64,000 nt of DNA. Source: Amycolatopsis lurida. GTDB lineage: Bacteria > Actinomycetota > Actinomycetes > Mycobacteriales > Pseudonocardiaceae. This document shows, piece after piece, positions 34,960 through 43,726 of the stretch. The position numbers and the translations under genes were made by a program. The notes beneath the pieces were generated by a model that saw only the letters and a list, made by a program, of their open reading frames with translations, did no database searches and was not told where the DNA came from. The stretch spans positions 558,001 through 622,000 of the forward strand of contig NZ_FNTA01000003.1 of assembly GCF_900105055.1 (NCBI RefSeq), given 5' to 3'. Position 1 is the stretch's first letter, and each line of letters opens with the position of its first letter.

Positions 34960-36363
34960 GTGCGCACCCGGCTGCTGGTCGTCCTCGTCGCGCTCGCGCT
35001 GACCGTGGTCGCCGCGTTCGCGATCCCGCTGTTCGGGTCGACCGCCGCGCAGCGGACCCAGCAGCTGGTGATCGCCCGCAACGCCGACGTCGACCGGTTC
35101 GTCGTCCTGGCACAGCAAGCCGTCGACGCCGCCGACCCGACCCCGCTGGCGGTCGATGCCGAGCGGTATTCGTCGTTATACGGCGAGGCCGTCGTGGTGG
35201 TCGACGCACGCGGAGTGCCGCTGGTGGAGACCGGCGGGATGACGGCCGCGGAACCAGTGGTCCGCTCGCTCGTCGAGGCGGCACTGCGCAATCAGCCCGC
35301 GAAGGGGCCGGAACAGCTGAGCCCGTGGTCGGCGGATCCGGTCCATTTCGCCCGTCCGGTGGGCACCGGGACCCGGGTGGCGGGCGTGGTCGTGCTTCGC
35401 GCTTCGGTGACCACGGCGGCGGCCGACGTCGCCGCTGGTTGGGCCGCGATCGTCGCCGGCGCGGTGCTGGTCGCGGCGGTGTTCGTGCTGCTCGCGGTCC
35501 TGCTGGCCCGCTGGATGGTGCGTCCGCTGCACGAACTGGAGACCGGCGTGCAAGCGGTGACGGAGGGGCATCGCGCCCAGGTCCCCGACCGGGCCGGGCC
35601 CCGCGAGCTGCGTTCCCTCGCGACGTCGTTCAACCGGATGTCCGATGCCGTCGTCGAAGCATCCGAACAGCAGCGTCGGCTCGTCGCGGACGCGTCGCAC
35701 CAGCTGCGCAATCCCATGGCCGCCCTGCGGTTGCGCGTGGACTCACTGGCCGCGCAGGTCGGCGGGGACGGCCAGCGGGCCTACCGCGCGACCGTCGCGG
35801 AGGTCGAGCGGCTGGAGTCCCTGCTCGACGGTCTTCTCGCGCTGGCGCTCGCCGAAAGCGCAGCGACCCGGCTCGCCGCGGGCGAGTCCGGCGACGAACC
35901 CTGCGACCTCCCGGCCGTACTGGCCGAACGGGTCGACGCGTGGCGTCCTTCGGCTGAAGACGCGGGAGTGCACCTCGCGGCGGCGGAAGGCCACGACGAG
36001 CCGGTGCCAGTGCGGTGCGCGGAAAGCGAGCTGGCCCAAGTCCTGGACGTCCTGCTGGACAACGCGGTGCACTACGCGGGACGCGGCGCGACGATCACCA
36101 CCGGCTACGAAACCGGAGACACGACGGTGACCTTCTTCGTCTCCGACAACGGTCCTGGGCTGTCCACAGAGGACCGTGAACGCGCGACCGAACGGTTCTG
36201 GCGCGCCGGCGGTGACGGAGCGCCGCGCGGAACGGGCCTCGGGCTCGCGATCGCGAGTCAGCACGTGCTCGCCCGGGGCGGGACCCTCGAATTGCGCGAA
36301 GCGAAACCACAGGGGCTCGAAGTCCGCGTCGAACTGCCTCTCGCGACAGGGGAAAAGCCGTGA
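34960..36363 (+). CDS. sensor histidine kinase (TctE-like)
   Basis: 467 residues from GTG. Membrane helix 1 (about 5-26), extracytoplasmic sensor (about 27-150), helix 2 (about 155-185), HAMP, HisKA with His247 in DASHQLRNPM, and HATPase with N-box DNAVHYAG, G1 DNGPGLS, and G2 GTGLGLAI. The sensor part is short, and a binding protein is encoded next, with its start overlapping this stop (GTGA). A binding protein presenting ligand to the kinase is a reasonable model (inference). Confidence 0.93.
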   Translation: MRTRLLVVLVALALTVVAAFAIPLFGSTAAQRTQQLVIARNADVDRFVVLAQQAVDAADPTPLAVDAERYSSLYGEAVVVVDARGVPLVETGGMTAAEPVVRSLVEAALRNQPAKGPEQLSPWSADPVHFARPVGTGTRVAGVVVLRASVTTAAADVAAGWAAIVAGAVLVAAVFVLLAVLLARWMVRPLHELETGVQAVTEGHRAQVPDRAGPRELRSLATSFNRMSDAVVEASEQQRRLVADASHQLRNPMAALRLRVDSLAAQVGGDGQRAYRATVAEVERLESLLDGLLALALAESAATRLAAGESGDEPCDLPAVLAERVDAWRPSAEDAGVHLAAAEGHDEPVPVRCAESELAQVLDVLLDNAVHYAGRGATITTGYETGDTTVTFFVSDNGPGLSTEDRERATERFWRAGGDGAPRGTGLGLAIASQHVLARGGTLELREAKPQGLEVRVELPLATGEKP

Positions 36364-37301
36364 CCGTCACCAGGCGCACCGCTCTTCTCGCCGGGCTGGC
36401 GACGCTCGCGGGTTGTTCGACCGCGGGCTACCGGGGCCCGGACCGCGAGGTCGTCATCGCGGCGGGCGAGAGCGGCGGGTTCTATCTCGCCTTCGCGGAA
36501 CTCCTGGCCCACCAGCTGCGCCTGGCGGAACCGCGGCTCCGCGCGACGGCCGTCGCCACCGAGGCCAGCGTCGAGAACCTTCGGCGCTTGCGGGACGGCC
36601 GGGCCGATCTAGGGCTCGTCCTCGGTGACGTCGCCGAGTCCGCGTTCGCCGGCGCGGATCCGTTCTCCGTCCCGATCGCGTTCTCGGCCATCGGCCGCGT
36701 CTACGAGAACTACCACCAGCTCGTGGTCCGGGCGGACGGCGGAGTGCGCTCGGTCGCCGATCTGACCGGGCGGCCGGTGGCGATGGGCGCGAGCGGATCC
36801 GGCGTCGCGGTGTTCAGCACCCGTCTGTTCGCCCGCGCCGAAGTCCCGGTGAAGGCGAAGAACCTGCTCTTGGGTGAAGCGATCAACGCGCTGGCGGCGC
36901 ACGAGGTCGACGCGCTGCTCTGGTCCGGCGGGATCCCGACCCCCGCGCTCACCGAGCTCAACCGGACCACTCCGATCACCCTCCTTCCGCTGGACGCTCA
37001 TCTCCCCGCCCTCCGCGCGGGCTACGGCCCGGTGTACGACCAGGTCCACGTACCGGCACAGGCCTATCAGGGGGTCGGCGAGCTGCGGACGATCGGCGTC
37101 GCGAACCTGCTGCTGGCGGCTCCTTCACTGCCCGACGACGTCGCGGCCGCGGTGGCGCGGGTGCTGGCCGGGCATGCCGCCGATCTCGTCCCGGCGGCCG
37201 CGGTGGGAACGCAATTCCTCGACGTCCGGACGTTGATCGGCACCGGCAAGGTCCCGCTGCACCCCGGAGCCGCCTCGGCCTACCGTGCCCTGCACGGGTG
37301 A
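36360..37301 (+). CDS. TAXI-family TRAP solute-binding lipoprotein
   Basis: 313 residues. Signal peptide with lipobox LATLAGCS (Cys at about 19), so a membrane-anchored extracytoplasmic lipoprotein. The mature part has the TAXI pattern: EVVIAAGESGGFYLAFAELLA, RLRDGRADLGLVLGDVAESAF, and LTGRPVAMGASGSGVAVFS. TAXI proteins bind glutamate, other dicarboxylates or related acids for TRAP transporters. No TRAP permease subunit is near, so it may serve the kinase or the MHS symporter of this operon. An orphan binding subunit is the odd point. Confidence 0.88.
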   Translation: MTVTRRTALLAGLATLAGCSTAGYRGPDREVVIAAGESGGFYLAFAELLAHQLRLAEPRLRATAVATEASVENLRRLRDGRADLGLVLGDVAESAFAGADPFSVPIAFSAIGRVYENYHQLVVRADGGVRSVADLTGRPVAMGASGSGVAVFSTRLFARAEVPVKAKNLLLGEAINALAAHEVDALLWSGGIPTPALTELNRTTPITLLPLDAHLPALRAGYGPVYDQVHVPAQAYQGVGELRTIGVANLLLAAPSLPDDVAAAVARVLAGHAADLVPAAAVGTQFLDVRTLIGTGKVPLHPGAASAYRALHG

Positions 37302-37401
37302 TCCGGGCTCCATCTTGAGAGGGATGCGCGTCGCACCGGGGCGCTGCCATGGTCGGAACCAGGCGGCCATCGGGCCGCCCCGATCCGGAAGGACTCCAGC
37401 A

Positions 37402-38733
37402 GTGGGCGCATTCATGCGGTCGTCGCAACAGGGGCCAGTTGGGACAGTGTCATCGAGACACACCAGGGTGGCGCGGGGTTCGGCGCTGATCGCGGGCCTC
37501 GCGCTCGCGGGCGGGCTCGCCACGGCGGCCCCCGCCGTCGCGGCCGACCAGGCCAAGCTCACCGCGCCGGCCCTCACCGGCCACCACGAGGTCGGCACGA
37601 CCGACCTCCACCTCGTCGACCAGTCCCGGCCCGATCCGTGGAAACCGGAACGGCGCCGGGAACTCATGGTCACCGTCACCTATCCGGCGGACCGGTTCGC
37701 CGACGGACCGCGCGCTCCGTGGCTCACGCCAGGGATGAGCGCTGTCATCGACCAGGCACTGTCCGGCGAGGACTACCTCGGTCTCCCGGTCGGCTCCATC
37801 GACTGGGCATCGGCGAAGCGGCGGGCCGAGATCGGCGTCCCCGCGGCGCACGGCGCGCCCAAGCCGGTCGCGCTCTTCTCCCCCGGTTTCGGCGGGCCGC
37901 GGGAGACGTACTCGGCGATCGTCGACGATCTGGCCAGTCGCGGCTACGTCGTCGTCTCGCTGTCGCACACCTACGAGAGCGGCGCTGTCGAATTCCCCGG
38001 CGGTCGGCTCGAAACGGCTCTCCCGCCGGGCGAGGGACCCGAGTTCATGAAGAAGGCGCTCGACGCACGCGTCGGTGACTTCCGATTCGTTCTGGACCAG
38101 CTCGCGAAGATCGCCCGTGGCGAGAATCCCGATGCGGAGAAGCGGCAGCTCCCCCGCGGCCTCGGCTGGTCGCTCGACCTGTCCCGGGTCGGCGCCTACG
38201 GGCACTCCTACGGCGGATTCACCTCTGGCGAAACGATGGTGCACGACCGCAGGATCGACGCCGGGATCAACTTGGACGGCGCGATGGCGACCGCGTTCGG
38301 CTACCCGCCGGGCAGTGCCTACGTGCCCGGTGAAGTCACGAAACGCGGACTCGACCGGCCTTTCCTGCTGATGGGCGCCGAGGGCGTCGACCAGAACGGG
38401 AAGCCGCTGGAGCACACGCACCGGCAGCCCGAGTTCGACCGCAGCTGGGCGGACTTCTGGGCCAACCAGCGGGGCTGGAAGCGGGACCTGCTGCTGCGCG
38501 GCGGAAGCACGCACATGGCGTACAGCGATCTGCAGATCATGGTGCCGCAGCTCGGCTCGCGGGTGGCACCGGAAAAGCGAGAGGCGGTCATCGGCACGAT
38601 CGATCCGCGCCGATCGCTGGCCGCGCAACGAGACTACATCGGCGCGTTCTTCGATCTGCACCTGAAGGGCCGTGACCGGCACCTGTTCGACGGCGAGTCG
38701 CCGCGCCACCCGAATATCGACTTCATCGACTGA
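37402..38733 (+). CDS. secreted alpha/beta hydrolase (PAF-acetylhydrolase-like)
   Basis: 443 residues from GTG 37402, with GGAAGGA 8 nt upstream; an ATG four codons later is an alternative. A signal sequence with Arg-rich n-region and GSALIAGLALAGGLATAAPA predicts export. The mature enzyme has the oxyanion region VALFSPGFGG, nucleophile elbow GHSYGG, and a Gly-rich NLDGAM strand, as in platelet-activating-factor acetylhydrolase-like and dienelactone-like secreted lipases. Late His is in GSTHMAYSD. It follows the TAXI gene by 100 nt and is probably separate. Confidence 0.85.
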   Translation: MGAFMRSSQQGPVGTVSSRHTRVARGSALIAGLALAGGLATAAPAVAADQAKLTAPALTGHHEVGTTDLHLVDQSRPDPWKPERRRELMVTVTYPADRFADGPRAPWLTPGMSAVIDQALSGEDYLGLPVGSIDWASAKRRAEIGVPAAHGAPKPVALFSPGFGGPRETYSAIVDDLASRGYVVVSLSHTYESGAVEFPGGRLETALPPGEGPEFMKKALDARVGDFRFVLDQLAKIARGENPDAEKRQLPRGLGWSLDLSRVGAYGHSYGGFTSGETMVHDRRIDAGINLDGAMATAFGYPPGSAYVPGEVTKRGLDRPFLLMGAEGVDQNGKPLEHTHRQPEFDRSWADFWANQRGWKRDLLLRGGSTHMAYSDLQIMVPQLGSRVAPEKREAVIGTIDPRRSLAAQRDYIGAFFDLHLKGRDRHLFDGESPRHPNIDFID

Positions 38734-38855
38734 GCCGCAGAACACCAAGGGCTCGTCACAGTGGCCTGCACCGTCCACAGGGGACGTTTTCGGGACGAGC
38801 GTGCCGATGCGGGCGTTTCACGAAGAGGGATATGGAGGGGTAAGTCAAGTCTGGC

Positions 38856-38912
38856 GTGTCGCGGAAGCCACTTTCGGGAGGTCTGGTGTCCCGAAAGTGG
38901 CTTTCGCGACAC
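38856..38912. repeat. family C palindrome, copy C1
   Basis: Arms 38856-38879 and 38889-38912 pair at 23 of 24 positions (the exception is G-T) around a 9-nt loop. Core GAAGCCACTTTCGG / CCGAAAGTGGCTTTC. Downstream of the hydrolase gene by about 120 nt. Confidence 0.7.
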
Positions 38913-39077
38913 GGGACCGCGGCCCCGGCATCACCGGGCCGGCAGGTAGCGAAGGGCCCCTTCACTACCCTCAAGGTAGGCAAGGAGGCCTTCACGGAGC
39001 GATGCGCACCCTGACCCCTACGCCGCGATTGCCTCACCCCTCAAGAGAACCCGGCCTCGGGCGTTCATGTCTTCACG

Positions 39078-39083
39078 TAGGTT
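39078..39083 (+). promoter_or_regulatory. -10 element for leaderless hotdog thioesterase mRNA
   Basis: TAGGTT, 6 nt, then the GTG at 39090. Confidence 0.55.
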
Positions 39084-39089
39084 GGAACC

Positions 39090-39521
39090 GTGACCGAGCC
39101 ACGGAAACCGATCGTCGAAATGCCGCTGCGCGTGCGCTACCACGAATGCGACGGGCAGGGCATCGTGTTCAACGCCAACTACCTCGCCTACGTGGACATG
39201 GCCATGTTCGAAGTGGAGAAGACCCTCTTCGGCTCCCACCAGGAGGCGCTGGCCCGCGGTGTCGACGTCGTCGTCGCCGAATCCAACCTCCGCTACCGCG
39301 CGCCCTGCCGCTACGACGACGAACTGGTCGTCGCCGTGTATCTGGACCACCTCGGCACGACCTCGCTGGTCATCGACTTCGAGATCACCCGCGACGGTGA
39401 CCTGTGCACCGAGGTGAAGACCCGGTACGTCTTCGTCGATCCGAAGACGCTCAAGAAGGCGGCGCCACCCGCGTCGGTGCGCGAGGTGTACGCCGCCCTC
39501 CTGCCCGCTCAGGCGGACTGA
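39090..39521 (+). CDS. 4-hydroxybenzoyl-CoA/YbgC-type acyl-CoA thioesterase
   Basis: 143 residues from GTG, single hotdog fold. The N-terminal VRYHECDGQGIVFNANYLAY carries the catalytic Asp of the 4HBT family (YxExDxxGxVxxxxY pattern), followed by VVAESNLRYRAPCRYDDELVV. Hydrolyses short or aromatic acyl-CoA in the cytoplasm. Its last 13 nt overlap the last 13 nt of the convergent phoD gene, so neither can be extended and no terminator fits between. Confidence 0.9.
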   Translation: MTEPRKPIVEMPLRVRYHECDGQGIVFNANYLAYVDMAMFEVEKTLFGSHQEALARGVDVVVAESNLRYRAPCRYDDELVVAVYLDHLGTTSLVIDFEITRDGDLCTEVKTRYVFVDPKTLKKAAPPASVREVYAALLPAQAD

Positions 39522-41143
39522 ACGCCGGGCCGCCGGTCTTCGACGACGTAGCTGGCGCGCGTGCTGATCGGTGCGCCAGGGGTGTTGACGAACGGAACCA
39601 CCCGGAAGTCGCTCCGCCAGCGCTGCCGGTTGACGTTGACCCGGACGTACCCGCGCTGGCTGTTGAAGAACTTCATGTGGGGGTTGGCCTTCAGCAGGTT
39701 CTCACCGGCCGGCGTCATGTCGGCGCCGTTGCCGCCGCTGGTGATCGACGTCCCGACGAACTCGCTCGCCACGGTGGGCGAGTCGGGGTCGGTGAAGTCG
39801 CGCTTGAGGTCCCAGGCGTAGTTCTGGTGCCGGTCGCCGGTGATGACCACCAGGTTCCGCACCCCGCGGTCCTGCGCTGCGGCGAGCACACGGTCGCGGT
39901 CGGCGACGTAGCCGTCCCACGGGTCGAGGTGGACGTTCGTCGCCTCGCCCGCGTCGGTGTCGGTCTGACCCATGGGCGCCTGGTTGCCGAGGATCTGCCA
40001 CCGCGCGCGGGACCGGGAGAAGCCGTCGAGCAACCAGTTCCGCTGCTCCGAGCCGAGCAGGGTGCGGTTCTCGTCGAACCGTTCCGTGCAGTTCGCCGAC
40101 TGGCCGTCACCGCACGGCTGGTCGTCGCGGTACTGCCGGGTGTCGAGCATGGTGAAGTCGGCCAGCGTGCCGTAGCTCAGCCGCCGGTGGAGACGCGCGT
40201 CCGGCCCCTTCGGCAGCTGGGCGATGCGGTACGGCAGGTGCTCGTACATCGCCTGGAACGCCTCGGCCCGCCGCTGCCGGAACACCGCGCGGTCCTGGTC
40301 CGGTTCCTTGTCGATCTGCGAGATGTCGCCCGCCCAGTTGTTCTCCACCTCGTGGTCGTCGTTGACGTGGATCCACGGGAAGGCGGCGTGCGCGGCCATC
40401 AGCGGCGCTTCGGATTTGTAGAGCGCGTACTGGAGCCGGTAGCGGGCCAGGTCGAAGGTCTCGCCCTTGAACTGCGGCCCCACCGGCGTCCCGCGGCCGA
40501 CCCCCGTGACACCGCTTTCGTAGAGGTAGTCGCCAAGGTGCACGACCAGGTCGAGATCCTCCGCCGCCATGTGGTCGTACGCGGTGAAGTGCCCGGCCTC
40601 CCAGTTCTGGCAGGACGCGAACGCGAAGTTCAGCTCGCGCGGCGACGACCACGCGACCGGAGCCGTCCGGGTGCGGCCGACCGGCGAGATCTCGCCACCC
40701 GTGCGGAAACGGTAGAAGTACTCGTGGTCCGGTGCGAGGCCGTGGACCTCGGGGTGCACGGAGTGACCGAGTTCGGGCGTGGCGACCACGGATCCGCGGC
40801 GGACGACGGCGCGGAAACGCTCGTCGAGCGACACCTCGTACTCGACGCGGACCGGCGTCCGCGGCATACCGCCGAAGCCGTCGGCCTCGTACGGCTTCGG
40901 CGCGAGCCTGGTCCAGAGCACGACACCGCCGGGCAACGGGTCGCCCGACGCGACACCGAGGGTGAACGGGTTACCGGCACCGCTGGCGAGCGGCATCGCG
41001 CCGGCGGCGTTCCAGGCACCGGTCCCCAGCAGGACTGCGGCCGCGCCGGCGGAGCCATATCCGAGGAAGCGACGCCGCGACAGGGGTGAGGGAGCGAAGG
41101 CATGAAGCCCTCCTGTGGTGGGATGGTCACGGGCGGGCCTCAT
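39509..41143 (-). CDS. phoD: PhoD-family alkaline phosphatase, Tat-exported
   Basis: 544 residues from ATG 41143. Tat signal SRRRFLGYGSAGAAAVLL, then the PhoD N-domain (NPFTLGVASGDP) and the metallophosphatase core: FASCQNWEAGHF, VHLGDYLYE, HVNDDHEVENNW, NLVVITGDRHQN. Ca/Fe-dependent phosphodiesterase or monoesterase for phosphorus scavenging outside the cell. The start is uncertain: a good ribosome site (AGGAGG) is followed 6 nt later by an ATG at 41103 in another frame, while the true frame lacks a start there. Possible indel or frame shift near 41060-41103. Confidence 0.9.
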   Translation of the reverse strand: MRPARDHPTTGGLHAFAPSPLSRRRFLGYGSAGAAAVLLGTGAWNAAGAMPLASGAGNPFTLGVASGDPLPGGVVLWTRLAPKPYEADGFGGMPRTPVRVEYEVSLDERFRAVVRRGSVVATPELGHSVHPEVHGLAPDHEYFYRFRTGGEISPVGRTRTAPVAWSSPRELNFAFASCQNWEAGHFTAYDHMAAEDLDLVVHLGDYLYESGVTGVGRGTPVGPQFKGETFDLARYRLQYALYKSEAPLMAAHAAFPWIHVNDDHEVENNWAGDISQIDKEPDQDRAVFRQRRAEAFQAMYEHLPYRIAQLPKGPDARLHRRLSYGTLADFTMLDTRQYRDDQPCGDGQSANCTERFDENRTLLGSEQRNWLLDGFSRSRARWQILGNQAPMGQTDTDAGEATNVHLDPWDGYVADRDRVLAAAQDRGVRNLVVITGDRHQNYAWDLKRDFTDPDSPTVASEFVGTSITSGGNGADMTPAGENLLKANPHMKFFNSQRGYVRVNVNRQRWRSDFRVVPFVNTPGAPISTRASYVVEDRRPGVQSA

Positions 41144-41214
41144 GCTCGTCCGGCTTGATGGCCACCCGGCCGCGCTCAGGCGAAGCGCCCGTGAACGAAA
41201 GACGATCAACCCTC

Positions 41215-41676
41215 GTGTTCCGCATCCTGTTCTACCGCCCCGAAATCCCGCCCAACACGGGTAACGCGATCCGCTTGACCGCGAACACCGGCTGCGAACT
41301 CCACCTGGTGGAGCCGCTCGGTTTCACGCTGGAGGACAAGCAGCTGCGGCGAGCCGGGCTCGACTACCACGACCTCGCGCGCGTCCATGTGCACGCGGAT
41401 CTCGACGCGGCCTGGGCGGCCCTGCTGCCCGCCCGGGTCTACGCGTTCAGCGCTTCGGCGACGCGGCTGCACACCGACGTCGCGTACCAGCCCGGGGACG
41501 TGCTGATGTTCGGGCCGGAGTCGGCCGGGCTGCCCGCCGAAATCCAGGAGTCTCCGCAGGTGACCGACCGGGTGCGGCTGCCGATGCTGCCGTCGAGCCG
41601 GTCGCTGAACCTGTCGAACACCGCGGCGATCAGTGTCTACGAGGCTTGGCGGCAGAACGGCTTCGCGACCCCCTGA
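41215..41676 (+). CDS. trmL: tRNA (cytidine/uridine-34-2'-O)-methyltransferase
   Basis: SPOUT methyltransferase that modifies the wobble base of leucine tRNAs. 153 residues from GTG 41215 (MFRILFYRPEIPPNTGN), the family's usual start and length; a GTG 24 nt upstream is less likely. Knot motifs: NTGNAIRLTANTGCELHLVEPLGF, VLMFGPESAGLP, and VRLPMLPSSRSLNLSNTAAISVYE. Divergent from phoD. Confidence 0.93.
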   Translation: MFRILFYRPEIPPNTGNAIRLTANTGCELHLVEPLGFTLEDKQLRRAGLDYHDLARVHVHADLDAAWAALLPARVYAFSASATRLHTDVAYQPGDVLMFGPESAGLPAEIQESPQVTDRVRLPMLPSSRSLNLSNTAAISVYEAWRQNGFATP

Positions 41677-41713
41677 GACGCAGCCCCACTGCAATGAAGG
41701 GTGATCCGAGCCA

Positions 41714-41770
41714 GCGTTGCGAAAGCCACTTCCGCAACCTTCAACGTTGCGAAAGTGGCTTTCGCAACGC
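41714..41770. terminator. family C palindrome, copy C2
   Basis: Arms 41714-41738 and 41746-41770 pair at 24 of 25 positions. Each arm is itself an inverted repeat (GTTGCGAAAG...CTTTCGCAAC). Between convergent trmL (stop 41676) and the VWA gene (stop 41799). Confidence 0.75.
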
Positions 41771-41798
41771 GGCTCCCGCGCTCTCGACCGAAAGCGCG

Positions 41799-42779
41799 CT
41801 ACGGCAGTCTCTGCCCCAAGAACAGCGAAGCCGCGGCACCGATCATCAGCACCAGCGTCCCCAGGATCACCCAAGGCCGGCTCGCGTCCGCGTCCTTGAG
41901 CTCGTACCCGATCTGCTCACCGAGGTCGTCGTACACGCGTTTCAGCTCTTCGGCGCTGGCCGCCTTGTAGAAGTCGCCGCCCGAAAGCCGCGCGATCTCC
42001 TCCAGCGACTCGACGTCGACCTTGACTTCCTGCGGTTTGCCGTCGATGTCGACCGAACCGTGCGTGGTCCCGAACGCGATCGACGAGATCGGCACCTGGG
42101 CCTGCTTCGCCGCCTGCGCCGCCGTGTAACCGCCGCGCGGGGCGTACAGGTCGTCCGGAACGGTCTGCTTTCCGTCACTCATCAGGACGATCCGGGCGGG
42201 AGGCGGGCCCTCCGCACCGCCCACGATCGCCGAGAAGCTTTCGATCGACTGCAACGCGGCGAAAATCCCTTCACCGGTGGCCGTCGACTGCGCCAGCTTG
42301 AGGTTGTCGATCGCCTTCACCACGCCGCCGCGGTCGGTGGTCGGCGCGACCAGAACGGTCGCCGTCCCCGCGAAGGAGATCAGCCCGAGGTTCACGCCGG
42401 GGGTCATGTTCTGCGCGAACGAACGCGCCGACTCCTGGGCCGCCTTCAGCCGGGTCGGGGCGACGTCGGTCGCCTCCATCGACAGCGAGGTGTCGATCAC
42501 CAGCATCACGGTGGCCCGGTTGCGGGGCACCTTCTGCTCGGCCGTCGGCCCGGCGAGCGCGACGGTGAGCACCAGCAGCGAAAGCACGATCAGGATGGCG
42601 GGAACGTGCCGCACCCATCCCTGGCTCTTCGGCGCGACCTTCTCCAGCAGTTCCAGGTTGGCGAACCGCATGGTGCGCTTGCGCCGCGCGCGCTGGGAAA
42701 GCACGTAGCCCACGGCCACCGCGGCGACCACCAGCAGCAGCAGGAACCACCACGGCGAGGCGAATCCGGTGAGGCTCAC
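41799..42779 (-). CDS. BatA-like VWA membrane protein
   Basis: 326 residues from GTG 42779, overlapping the DUF58 stop (GTGA). N-terminal helices (about 8-27 and 60-77) flank a short loop; the VWA domain (about 90-285) has MIDAS DTSLSM at 96-101, then SFAGTA, and VLMSDGKQT; a last helix (about 300-322) anchors it. Third gene of the MoxR-DUF58-VWA module, an assembly/chaperone-like system linked to envelope functions. Matches the mycobacterial member recalled as Rv1481. Confidence 0.9.
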   Translation of the reverse strand: MSLTGFASPWWFLLLLVVAAVAVGYVLSQRARRKRTMRFANLELLEKVAPKSQGWVRHVPAILIVLSLLVLTVALAGPTAEQKVPRNRATVMLVIDTSLSMEATDVAPTRLKAAQESARSFAQNMTPGVNLGLISFAGTATVLVAPTTDRGGVVKAIDNLKLAQSTATGEGIFAALQSIESFSAIVGGAEGPPPARIVLMSDGKQTVPDDLYAPRGGYTAAQAAKQAQVPISSIAFGTTHGSVDIDGKPQEVKVDVESLEEIARLSGGDFYKAASAEELKRVYDDLGEQIGYELKDADASRPWVILGTLVLMIGAAASLFLGQRLP

Positions 42780-43720
42780 GCGACACCTCCGGACCAGCGG
42801 CGCTTGCGGGCCACCACGAACCGGACCATGTCCGCGATCCAGTCCGAATCGGTGCGCAGCACCAGATGCGCGGCACCGGCGCGGCGCAGCGCGGCCGCGA
42901 CCTCCTGCCGGTGAGCGTGCGCCGCGGCGCCGAATTCCTTGCGCAGCAAGGCCGAAGCGTGCACTTCGCGCTGTTTCCCTGTCTCCGGGTCGGCCAGCAC
43001 GACGGTGCCCACGTCGGGCAGGTCGATGTCGCGCGGGTCGAGGACTTCGATGGCGATGAGATCGTGATGCCCGCCGAGCGCGCGCAACGGCCGCTGCCAT
43101 TCGGTGTCGCCGAGGAAGTCGGAGATCACGACGGCCAGCCCGCGGCGACGGGGCGGGCGCCGCAGCTTCTCCAGCGCCGCGGCGAGATCCCCGCGGACAC
43201 CTTCTTCGGCACGCGGGGTCTCGGCGATCTTGCGGACCAGCCCTCGCGCGTGCGGGAGCCCGCCGCGCGCCGGGATCCGCGTGATGCTGCCGGCCCCGTT
43301 GGAGACGAGCGCGCCGATCCGGTTGCCGCCACCGCCGGTGAGATGCGCGACCGCGGCCGTCGCGCAGACGACCAGGTCGCGCTTCTCGCACAGCGCGGTG
43401 CCGAAGTCGAGGCTCGCGGACACGTCCGCCACCAGCCACGTCTCCAGCTCACGGTCGGCGACGGTCTCCCGGATGTGCGGGCTCGTCGTCCGCGCGGTGA
43501 CCGCCCAGTCCATGCGACGGACGTCGTCACCGGGCTGGTACGGCCGGGCCTCCCCCGGTTCCGAACCGGGCCCCGGCACCAGGCCGAGATGGTTTCCCTG
43601 CAGCAGGCCGTCGAGACGGCGGCGCACGTCGAGTTCGAGCGTGCGCAGGCCCGCCTCCATCCGCTCCCCGCGGAGTACCGGCGGAGCCCAGGAAGGACGT
43701 TCGCCCTTCTCGTTCTTCAC
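42776..43720 (-). CDS. DUF58-domain protein
   Basis: 314 residues. The core DUF58 signature GLVPGPGSEPGEARPYQPGDDVRRMDWAVTART is read at about 45-77 (only partly quoted here: EARPYQPGDDVRRMDW), followed by a VWA-like fold without a full MIDAS (LVADVSASLDFG). Partner of the MoxR ATPase, which ends 6 nt upstream, and of the VWA protein that overlaps downstream. Function is as a module component; the biochemical role is not established. Confidence 0.9.
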   Translation of the reverse strand: MKNEKGERPSWAPPVLRGERMEAGLRTLELDVRRRLDGLLQGNHLGLVPGPGSEPGEARPYQPGDDVRRMDWAVTARTTSPHIRETVADRELETWLVADVSASLDFGTALCEKRDLVVCATAAVAHLTGGGGNRIGALVSNGAGSITRIPARGGLPHARGLVRKIAETPRAEEGVRGDLAAALEKLRRPPRRRGLAVVISDFLGDTEWQRPLRALGGHHDLIAIEVLDPRDIDLPDVGTVVLADPETGKQREVHASALLRKEFGAAAHAHRQEVAAALRRAGAAHLVLRTDSDWIADMVRFVVARKRRWSGGVA

Positions 43721-43726
43721 GCTTCC

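Larger units (their letters stand above)
38734..39089. other. 356-nt intergenic region with palindromes
   Basis: Holds the family C palindrome (38856-38912), then a reduced family B-like unit (GGTAGCGAAGG/CCTTCACTACC at about 38947-38971 and a loose AAGGAGGCCTTCAC nearby), then the leaderless promoter of the thioesterase gene. No ORF is supported. Confidence 0.5.
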
